Shown here: positions 56,433 to 64,000 of the stretch, piece by piece
Layout: each line of letters opens with the position of its first letter
How positions within the stretch are numbered: the first letter of the stretch is position 1
From: Tangfeifania diversioriginum
Lineage (GTDB): Bacteria; Bacteroidota; Bacteroidia; Bacteroidales; Prolixibacteraceae
DNA length: 64,000 nucleotides
Assembly: GCA_945873105.1 (NCBI GenBank)
Contig: CAMCBW010000015.1
Span: forward strand, 1-64,000
Direction of reading: 5' to 3'
Notes under the pieces: model-generated
Databases searched by the model: none
What the model was told of the DNA's origin: nothing
The model's input: the letters and a program-made list of their open reading frames with translations, nothing else
Made by a program: the position numbers and the translations under genes

Positions 56433-58517
56433 ATGATGCAAAAAAGGTTTTTGTGCACACAAAAACCAGCTGTAACGTTCAGCAAATGGGGAAGGAAGGG
56501 TTATTCCATTTTTGCCAGCATGCACAAAGTCGTAAGGATTGCCACACTTAGCGCAGCCTACCTGACTTTTGCCATTCCCGCCAATGCAGAGCGTTTCATG
56601 CTAGTTGTTGCCTCAGACACCATCCAGCCTATGCAGGAAGTGGAGGTTGAAGAGGTCGTTGTAAGTGCACAGCGTGTACCGGTCGCATTCTCCCAGACCG
56701 CACGCATCGTACAAATTATTGGAAAGGAAGAATTGGCGAATGCGCCTGTCCATGACCTCCAGGATTTACTGAATTTTGCCGCCAATGTAGATATTCGGCA
56801 ACGTGGAAACAATGGCGTACAAGCGGATATCAGCATACGCGGCAGCTCTTTCGATCAGGTTCTAATTCTTTTAAATGGGATTCCACTCAACGATCCCCAA
56901 ACAGGTCACCACAACCTGAACCTTCCAGTCAGCTACGATGCAATCAATCGGATTGAAATTCTGGAAGGTCCCTCCGCCAGACTCTATGGCCCAAATGCTT
57001 TCAGCGGAGCCATCAACATCATCACCTCACAAGCCGCAAATACCTCAAATGCTTTCATTTCCGGCCGACTCAGCGGCGGACAATATGGCTTTTTCGAATC
57101 AGCATTAACAACTGATTTTGTGGCAGGCAATATGGTGCACAGTATTTCTGCTGATTACAAAAGTGGTCAGGGTTCACTCCCCAATCGGGATTTCAAGATT
57201 GGCAATCTATTTTACAGTGGCAACTGGTCTTATCCTACCGGGAATGTTATGTTCCAGGGTGGTTACTCCGATCGCGGATTTGGTGCCAATGAATTTTATA
57301 CTCCAGCCTATCCAAATCAATACGAACGAATTAAAACATCTTTTGCCTCAGTAAAAGCCGTTTCAAAGGGCACGCTTCATTTATCTCCCTCTTTTTACTG
57401 GCGAAGAAACCAGGATCGATTCGAACTTTTCAGGGATTTTGCAGGTGCACCTGCCTGGTACAAAATGCACAATTATCACCTGACTGATACCTATGGTGCA
57501 ACCCTTAGCGGCTGGATCAATTCAAATTTTGGAAAGTTGGCCTATGGTACTGATCTCAGAAGCGAAAATATCTGGAGTACAGTACTTGGCAAGGAAATGA
57601 ACACGCCAACCAATGTACCCGGCGAGACAGGCATTAAATTTAACCATACAGACAGCAGGTCGAATATCAGCCTTTTTGGTGAATATACCCACCATATTGG
57701 TCCCATTGATTTTTCCGGAGGGTTAATGGCAAACTGGAACTCTTCACTGGGAAGGAAATGGCAATTTTACCCAGGAGTGGACATTGGATGGAAAATAGTG
57801 ACTCCATTGAAACTCTTTGCCTCCCTTAACAAGGCACTTCGATTGCCCACCTTTACCGATCTTTATTACAAAAGTGCCACAAACATTGGAGATCCTGCTC
57901 TTTTGCCGGAAAAGGCCTTGTCACTTGAGTCTGGTCTGAAATACAACAATGCTTGGATAACTTCCCACGTTGCACTGTTTAAAAGGTGGGGAAGTGACAT
58001 GATTGACTGGGTAAGACAGCCTGAACAGACCATCTGGTACGCAAAAAACATTACCAGTCTTACTACTTCAGGGATTGAATGCTCTGCCAAACTCAATCCT
58101 TCAGAATTGTTTGAAAGGAAAATTTTGATCACATCGTTGGATATCTCCTATGGTTATCTCACACAAACCAAAGAATCTGGTGATTATATTTCCAAATACC
58201 TGCTGGACTACCTGAAACACAAGGTTGATATCCGGCTCACACATACCATTTTCAATCATTTTAGTGCGAGCTGGCTGTGCTCTTACCAGGATCGAAATGG
58301 AACCTTTACCCAATGGGAGGGGACCAAATATGGCAAAGAAATAGGCTATGAACCATTGTGGCTGATTGACGGAAGAATTAACTGGGTGAAAAACCAGTTC
58401 AACTTTTACATCGAAGCCAATAATCTTCTCAATACAACCTATGTGGATTATGGAAATGTTGAGCAACCCGGAATTTGGGCAAAAGTGGGAATGATCGTTA
58501 AATTGGCCAAACAGTGA
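56433..58517 (+). CDS. TonB-dependent receptor (non-SusC)
   Basis: Plug domain HDLQDLLNFAANVDIRQRGNNGVQADISIRGSSFDQVLILLNGIPLNDPQTGHHNLNLP. Confidence 0.93.
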   Translation: MMQKRFLCTQKPAVTFSKWGRKGYSIFASMHKVVRIATLSAAYLTFAIPANAERFMLVVASDTIQPMQEVEVEEVVVSAQRVPVAFSQTARIVQIIGKEELANAPVHDLQDLLNFAANVDIRQRGNNGVQADISIRGSSFDQVLILLNGIPLNDPQTGHHNLNLPVSYDAINRIEILEGPSARLYGPNAFSGAINIITSQAANTSNAFISGRLSGGQYGFFESALTTDFVAGNMVHSISADYKSGQGSLPNRDFKIGNLFYSGNWSYPTGNVMFQGGYSDRGFGANEFYTPAYPNQYERIKTSFASVKAVSKGTLHLSPSFYWRRNQDRFELFRDFAGAPAWYKMHNYHLTDTYGATLSGWINSNFGKLAYGTDLRSENIWSTVLGKEMNTPTNVPGETGIKFNHTDSRSNISLFGEYTHHIGPIDFSGGLMANWNSSLGRKWQFYPGVDIGWKIVTPLKLFASLNKALRLPTFTDLYYKSATNIGDPALLPEKALSLESGLKYNNAWITSHVALFKRWGSDMIDWVRQPEQTIWYAKNITSLTTSGIECSAKLNPSELFERKILITSLDISYGYLTQTKESGDYISKYLLDYLKHKVDIRLTHTIFNHFSASWLCSYQDRNGTFTQWEGTKYGKEIGYEPLWLIDGRINWVKNQFNFYIEANNLLNTTYVDYGNVEQPGIWAKVGMIVKLAKQ

Positions 58518-58631
58518 AGCTAACAATTTAACTTTCTTTAAATTACGTTGAATCGGTTTAACTAATTTTTACCGCATCTTTGCAAGTAAGCATTGAGCAT
58601 TTTTTTCATAGTTTTTGGTTAACTAAAAATG

Positions 58632-58667
58632 AAGCCGTCTTGATACCCCTGTCAAGACGGCTTTTAT
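58632..58667 (+). terminator. Rho-independent terminator
   Basis: AAGCCGTCTTGA-TACCCCTG-TCAAGACGGCTTTTA. Confidence 0.85.
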
Positions 58668-58746
58668 TTGGTGGATTTTTTGTTTGGTAGAATTACAGTT
58701 GCGTTACTTCAAATTAAAAATTCACACAAAGTTCAAAATTTTAACA

Positions 58747-59268
58747 TTACAACTTGCTGTCAATCAGTTTAACCAATTCGTTGAAGTGTGCTTCCTCAAA
58801 TCCTTCGGACAGATAAATAATCTTACCCTCTTCATCCATTAGAAAACTTCTTGGGATGGTTTGCTTTGCAAACTTGCCATATACACCCCTCTTGGGATCA
58901 GGATAAAAAGGAAATGTGAATTTATTGTCAGCTTTAAAATTGTCAACCTCTTTCCACGTATGTTCCCGACCAAATGTTAACATTAAAAATTTGGGATTGG
59001 AATGATGCTTGTTCCAGATCTCTGCTTCTATCTTGGGCAATTCGGTGCGGCAAGGACCGCACCACGTGGCAAAGAAATTGAGGAGTACAACTTTCCCTTT
59101 TAAATCGCTGGAAGAGCCACTCTTTCCTTTGGAAATCTCGTAGGTAAAGCCGGGCATTTGCATTCCCATGGAAACAAGGGTAGTAGTAACATTGGGAGTA
59201 CTTTGCGCCCAGGAAATTCCCAATGAGAAAATTGAGAAAACCACACTCAAAACTATTTTTTTGTTCAT
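58747..59268 (-). CDS. TlpA/ResA-like secreted thioredoxin
   Basis: VVLLNFFATWCGPCRTELPKIEAE; TIPRSFLMDEEGKIIYLSEGF. Confidence 0.93.
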   Translation of the reverse strand: MNKKIVLSVVFSIFSLGISWAQSTPNVTTTLVSMGMQMPGFTYEISKGKSGSSSDLKGKVVLLNFFATWCGPCRTELPKIEAEIWNKHHSNPKFLMLTFGREHTWKEVDNFKADNKFTFPFYPDPKRGVYGKFAKQTIPRSFLMDEEGKIIYLSEGFEEAHFNELVKLIDSKL

Positions 59269-59317
59269 ATTGCTGGTTCAATGGTAAAAAATGGAATGTC
59301 AACCGGTCAAAAAGTAA

Positions 59318-60274
59318 TTATGATTTGCTTAGAAATGTTGAAATATTCTTATAGATTCTTTCATTTACATCTTCCAGCCCTGCTTTTACGAAACTGTCTC
59401 CGGTAATATGCTCGAAAAGCTCGATGTACCGCTCAGATATCTGATCAACAAATTCATCACTCATAAAGGGAACCTGCTGACCCTCCTTGCCCTGAAAGTT
59501 GTTTTCAATGAGCCACTGACGTACAAACTCTTTGGACAGTTGTTTTTGATTTTCCCCTCTGGCAAGACGCTCTTCATAACCTTCAGCATAAAAGTACCTG
59601 GATGAGTCAGGGGTATGGATTTCATCGATCAGGTAGATGACGCCATCTTTCTTGCCAAATTCGTATTTGGTATCCACCAGGATCAAGCCCATTTTTGCTG
59701 CTATTTCAGTTCCTCTCTGGAAAATAGCCCTGGTAAAATGCTCAAGTTTGGCATACTCCTCTGCAGAAACCAGACCCTCGCTGATGATCTCCTCCCTTGA
59801 AATATCTTCATCATGGCCCTCCATTGCTTTGGTGGTTGGCGTAATGATTGGCTCCGGAAATCTTTCATTTTCCTTCATGCCATCAGGCATTTGGATACCG
59901 CACAAGGTGCGCTTGCCGGAATTGTACTCCCGCCAGGCATGGCCGGTCAAATAACCACGAATCACCATTTCTACCTTATAGGGATCACACAAATGCCCAA
60001 CCGTAACCATTGGATCCGGTGTGGCAATTTTCCAGTTTGGAACAATGTCTGCAGTGGCATCCAGAAATTTTGAGGCAATCTGGTTCAGTACTTGCCCTTT
60101 ATAAGGAATTCCCTTGGGCAAAACAACATCAAATGCAGATATTCTGTCTGAAACCACCATGACCAGGTATTCATTGTTGATGTTGTAAACATCACGAACT
60201 TTCCCAATGTAGGTACTTTTTAAACCGGGGAAAGTGAAATTTGTGGCAACTATTGCTTTGTTCATCGGATTCAA
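59318..60274 (-). CDS. purC: Phosphoribosylaminoimidazole-succinocarboxamide synthase
   Basis: [64 protein letters not shown]. Confidence 0.97.
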   Translation of the reverse strand: MNPMNKAIVATNFTFPGLKSTYIGKVRDVYNINNEYLVMVVSDRISAFDVVLPKGIPYKGQVLNQIASKFLDATADIVPNWKIATPDPMVTVGHLCDPYKVEMVIRGYLTGHAWREYNSGKRTLCGIQMPDGMKENERFPEPIITPTTKAMEGHDEDISREEIISEGLVSAEEYAKLEHFTRAIFQRGTEIAAKMGLILVDTKYEFGKKDGVIYLIDEIHTPDSSRYFYAEGYEERLARGENQKQLSKEFVRQWLIENNFQGKEGQQVPFMSDEFVDQISERYIELFEHITGDSFVKAGLEDVNERIYKNISTFLSKS

Positions 60275-60412
60275 ATTAATTGAAGGTTTATTTTATTTTA
60301 TTTATTTTATTATTAGGTACTTGTACCCACCTTAAATTTCGATTAAGAAATGATTTGTTATTCAAAACCCACACCCCTTTTTCTCCTTTACCATTCTCCG
60401 TTTCCCCGTTTC

Positions 60413-61381
60413 TCAGTTTCGTTGCTCCTCTCTCTTCTCCTCGTATCGGTCGAAGGCCATAACAATGTCCTTAACCAACCTGTGTCTGATAATATCTGTA
60501 TGGTCAAAATAGACGGTAGCTATTCCTTCTATTCCTTTGAGAATTTTCAATGCAAAGATTAATCCCGATTGCTGGTGTCTGGGTAAATCAATCTGGGTAA
60601 CATCTCCAGTGATCACATATTTGGTATTTAGGCCCATTCTTGTTAGAAACATTTTCAATTGGGGCACTGTTGTATTCTGTGCCTCATCAAGTATGACAAA
60701 GGCATTACTAAGTGTTCTGCCACGCATGAAAGCCAAAGGAGCAATTTGTATGATACCATCCTTCAGATACTCTTCTAGTTTCTTGGCAGGAATCATGTCC
60801 AACAGGGCATCGTAAAGGGGCTGCAAATAAGGATCTATTTTTTCTTTGAGATCCCCGGGTAAGAATCCAAGATTCTCACCTGCTTCAACAGCCGGTCGAC
60901 TCAGAATAATCTTTTTTATCTCCCTGCTTTTTAGTAATTTGACTGCCAATGCGATAGCGGTATAGGTCTTTCCTGTTCCGGCAGGACCGATGGCGAACAT
61001 TAAATCAACCTCTGAACAACTCTCTACCAACTTCTTTTGGTTAAGGGTTCTGGCCCTGATCGGCTTGCCTGCATTTCCAAAAAGCAGTACATCGCTGTTG
61101 TTGAGCATACTTTGATCTGCAATCTCCGGATCATTGACCATAATTTGATGTACCGTCTCGTCTGTAAGGGTATTGAACCGATAAAAATGTTCGAGCAAGA
61201 GCTGAAATTTCTGCGAGAATTGGGTGACCTGCGTCTCGTCGCCCTTCACTTTGAGTGAATTCCCCCTGGCTATGAGTGATAGATTTGGACAGTATTTTTT
61301 GATTAAATCCAGCTTTGAATTCCTGACTCCATAAAAATCAGCAGGTTCAATGCCTTCCAGTTGAAAAGTATTTTCAATCAT
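60413..61381 (-). CDS. phoH: PhoH-family ATPase
   Basis: AIGPAGTGKTYTAIALAVKLL; SRPAVEAGENLGFLPGDLKEKIDPYLQPLYDAL; VILDEAQNTTVPQLKMFLTRMG. Confidence 0.96.
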   Translation of the reverse strand: MIENTFQLEGIEPADFYGVRNSKLDLIKKYCPNLSLIARGNSLKVKGDETQVTQFSQKFQLLLEHFYRFNTLTDETVHQIMVNDPEIADQSMLNNSDVLLFGNAGKPIRARTLNQKKLVESCSEVDLMFAIGPAGTGKTYTAIALAVKLLKSREIKKIILSRPAVEAGENLGFLPGDLKEKIDPYLQPLYDALLDMIPAKKLEEYLKDGIIQIAPLAFMRGRTLSNAFVILDEAQNTTVPQLKMFLTRMGLNTKYVITGDVTQIDLPRHQQSGLIFALKILKGIEGIATVYFDHTDIIRHRLVKDIVMAFDRYEEKREEQRN

Positions 61382-61497
61382 AGGATGGAAATTCCTTCAG
61401 TGTATTTTATGCAAATTAAATAATTTTTTGACACAGATTTCTGGAAGTTGGGGAGGAATTTTTAAGCCGCTAAAAGTGTATCTTAGCAAAGATCAAT

Positions 61498-62292
61498 ATG
61501 GCACTTATGAGAAGGGATGAGGTAAAAGAGATTTTCGGTAGGTTACTAAATATCATGGATGAACTGCGGGAGAAATGTCCCTGGGATCGCGAACAAACCA
61601 ATGAAACACTCCGCAAACTTACCATTGAGGAGGTATATGAACTTGGTGATGCTGTCTTGGAAAACAATGTCCTGGAAATCAGGAAGGAGCTGGGTGATAT
61701 TTTGCTCCACATCGTGTTTTATGCAAAAATAGGGGAGGAGAAGGGTCAATTTGACATCGGTGATGTGATGAATAATCTGATAGACAAATTGGTATATCGT
61801 CATCCGCATGTTTTTGGCACAATTGAAGCTAAGGATTCGGAACAAGTAATCCAAAACTGGGAAAATCTGAAATTGGTTGAAAAGGGTGGAAACAAACGTG
61901 TATTGGAGGGTGTACCCAAAGCATTGCCAGCACTTGTTAAGGCCAACAGGATCCAGGAAAAGGTGAGAGGAGTGGGTTTTGACTGGGAGTTTAAGGAACA
62001 AGTATGGGACAAAGTGAAGGAAGAGTTGGCTGAATTGGAGGTTGAAATGAAGGCCGGCAAAAAATTGGAGATGGAGAAAGAGTTTGGTGACCTTATTTTC
62101 TCCATGGTAAATGTAGCCAGATTGTATGGTATTGACCCGGAAAGTGCACTGGAAAGAACCAACCAGAAATTTATCAGAAGATTTAACTATCTCGAAGATA
62201 ATACCTTGTTAAAAGGAAAATCTCTTCAAGAGATGACTCTTGAAGAGATGGATGTTTATTGGAACGAAGCCAAAAAGTTCGACAAAAACTAA
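61498..62292 (+). CDS. mazG: Nucleoside triphosphate pyrophosphohydrolase MazG
   Basis: LREKCPWDREQTNETLRKLTIEEVYELGDAVLENN...ELGDILLHIVFYAKIGEEKG; second EFGDLIFSMVN motif. Confidence 0.97.
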   Translation: MALMRRDEVKEIFGRLLNIMDELREKCPWDREQTNETLRKLTIEEVYELGDAVLENNVLEIRKELGDILLHIVFYAKIGEEKGQFDIGDVMNNLIDKLVYRHPHVFGTIEAKDSEQVIQNWENLKLVEKGGNKRVLEGVPKALPALVKANRIQEKVRGVGFDWEFKEQVWDKVKEELAELEVEMKAGKKLEMEKEFGDLIFSMVNVARLYGIDPESALERTNQKFIRRFNYLEDNTLLKGKSLQEMTLEEMDVYWNEAKKFDKN

Positions 62293-62295
62293 GGT

Positions 62296-64000
62296 CTATC
62301 CCAAAGTTCCGGCTGGCAATTCCGGCAATGTGGAGTTTTCATCCGGTTTGGTTTGTTGGATGATTTTGGCAATTATCTTATCTTTTGCCTCATTCAACTC
62401 AACCGAAATGGTATCACCCTCCGCAATTTCACTGCCAATAATTACCTCTGCAATTTCGTCTTCCAAATATTTTTGGATGGCGCGTTTCAGCGGCCTGGCG
62501 CCAAACTGTGGGTCAAATCCCTTTTCGGAGATAAAATCCTTAGCATCGTCTGAGATATACAACTTGTATTTCAGTGCCTCAATTCGTTGATAGAATCCTT
62601 TCAGTTCAATGTCAATAATTTGATTTATATGTATTTTTTCCAAAGAATTGAACATGACAACATCGTCCACACGATTCAGGAATTCAGGAGCAAAGGCTCG
62701 TTTTAGTGCTTTTTGAATGACATATTTGTTGTGTTCATTCTCATCTTCCGGCGATGTCCTTGTATTGAAACCAACACCCTGTCCAAAATCTTTCAATTGT
62801 CTGGTTCCGATATTTGAGGTCATGATCAGAATGGTATTTCTAAAATCAATTTTTCTCCCCAGGCTATCTGTCAAACGACCTTCATCCATCACCTGAAGCA
62901 AGATATTGAACACATCAGGATGCGCTTTTTCTATCTCATCCAGCAGAATGACTGCGTAGGGCTTTCTCCTTACTTTTTCTGTCAATTGTCCCCCTTCCTC
63001 ATACCCGACATATCCGGGAGGTGCTCCTACCAATCTCGATACAGAAAATTTCTCCATGTACTCACTCATATCTACCCGAATCAGGGCATCGGTGGTGTCG
63101 AAAAGATATTGAGCCAATACTTTGGCCAATTGTGTCTTACCAACCCCTGTCGGACCAAGAAAAATAAATGAGCCAATCGGTTTGTTTGGATCCTTAAGCC
63201 CAGCCCTGTTCCTTTGAATGGCTTTGGTAATTTTTTCCACCGCTTCATCCTGGCCGATGATGTTCTTCTTCATGTCATTGTACATCACCTGAAGTCGCTT
63301 ACCTTCAGCCTGGGCAATCTTTTGAACAGGAATGCCTGACATCATGGCCACAATATCAGCTACCTGGGGCTCATCCACTATTTCACGGTGACTTTCCAGC
63401 TCGCGCTCCCAGAGCTCCTTTTCCTTTTCTACCAGGGAGAGAAGGTTTTTTTCATTGTCACGGTAGCTGGCAGCCAATTCAAAATTCTGTCCTTTTACAG
63501 CCAGAATCTTCGATGCCCGAACCTCTTCTATCTTCTCCTCCAATTTAATGATGCGCTCAGGAACGGTAATGTTTGAAATATGCACCCTGGAACCAGATTC
63601 ATCGAGTGCATCGATCGCCTTATCAGGAAGGTGACGGTCGGAGATGTATCTGGCTGTGAGCTTGACGCAGGCCTCAATTGCTTCCTTGGTGTAGGTAACA
63701 TTGTGATGGTCCTCATACCGTTCCTTGATGTTGTGCAATATCTCAATGGTCTCTTCTACCGAAGTGGGCTCAACCAATACTTTCTGAAATCTCCTTTCCA
63801 GAGCACCATCTTTTTCGATGTGTTGCCTGTATTCATCAAGCGTGGTGGCACCGATACACTGGATGTCTCCTCTGGCAAGTGCAGGTTTTAACATATTGGC
63901 AGCATCCAGCGAGCCGGTAGCTCCTCCTGCTCCAACTATGGTATGTATCTCATCAATGAACAAGATAATGTTGTCCACTTTGGCTAGTTCATTGAGAATT
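62296..64000 (-). CDS. clpC: ATP-dependent Clp protease ATP-binding subunit ClpC (5' part outside window)
   Basis: [56 protein letters not shown]; reading frame runs off the right edge. Confidence 0.94.
   Translation of the reverse strand, partial: ILNELAKVDNIILFIDEIHTIVGAGGATGSLDAANMLKPALARGDIQCIGATTLDEYRQHIEKDGALERRFQKVLVEPTSVEETIEILHNIKERYEDHHNVTYTKEAIEACVKLTARYISDRHLPDKAIDALDESGSRVHISNITVPERIIKLEEKIEEVRASKILAVKGQNFELAASYRDNEKNLLSLVEKEKELWERELESHREIVDEPQVADIVAMMSGIPVQKIAQAEGKRLQVMYNDMKKNIIGQDEAVEKITKAIQRNRAGLKDPNKPIGSFIFLGPTGVGKTQLAKVLAQYLFDTTDALIRVDMSEYMEKFSVSRLVGAPPGYVGYEEGGQLTEKVRRKPYAVILLDEIEKAHPDVFNILLQVMDEGRLTDSLGRKIDFRNTILIMTSNIGTRQLKDFGQGVGFNTRTSPEDENEHNKYVIQKALKRAFAPEFLNRVDDVVMFNSLEKIHINQIIDIELKGFYQRIEALKYKLYISDDAKDFISEKGFDPQFGARPLKRAIQKYLEDEIAEVIIGSEIAEGDTISVELNEAKDKIIAKIIQQTKPDENSTLPELPAGTLG

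Noticed and set aside
1-64000. tRNA, rRNA or integrative element att sites
   Set aside because: No tRNA cloverleaf, rRNA segment or integrase gene was recognised by eye. A tRNAscan/Infernal run would be needed to exclude small ones.

Overview
The window is a 64 kb Bacteroidetes (Bacteroidales-type) chromosomal segment. Evidence: SusC/SusD with ECF-sigma/FecR, TAnnTTTG-type -7 boxes, and typical S6-S18-L9 and ClpC neighbourhoods. From left to right it contains: (1) a xylan-type block, GH43 / GPH sugar transporter / GH10 / GH43. (2) Three tandem ORF6N-domain genes, the first internally deleted. (3) ABM monooxygenase, Fe-ADH and AEC transporter genes. (4) An ECF-sigma/FecR/SusC/SusD locus, then a decayed IS5-like element with recognisable TIRs and TSD, then three Gfo/Idh oxidoreductases, two TIM-barrel isomerase/lyase-type proteins and a sulfatase, with no recognisable glycoside hydrolase. 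(5) HipBA, HigBA and DUF4143-ATPase genes mixed with duplicated remnants, including an in-frame chimeric fragment of a hydrogenase-like operon. (6) Sulfatase, GH10 and SGNH hydrolase genes, with a 21-bp-period minisatellite between them. (7) A seven-gene membrane complex related to group 4 hydrogenase / complex I, whose soluble subunits have lost most cofactor-ligand cysteines (Ehr-like). (8) A PNGase F-like protein. (9) rpsF-rpsR-rplI. (10) A kinase fused to a RapZ-like C-terminal domain next to a MurU-like nucleotidyltransferase. (11) ung, ROK kinase, MFS transporter, GH109-like, TonB receptor, TlpA-like, purC, phoH, mazG and clpC genes. The two strongest leads are the cysteine-depleted hydrogenase-like complex with its duplicated relic, and the GH-free SusCD/oxidoreductase/TIM-barrel/sulfatase locus. 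Everything was read by eye from the sequence and supplied ORFs. No database search was run.
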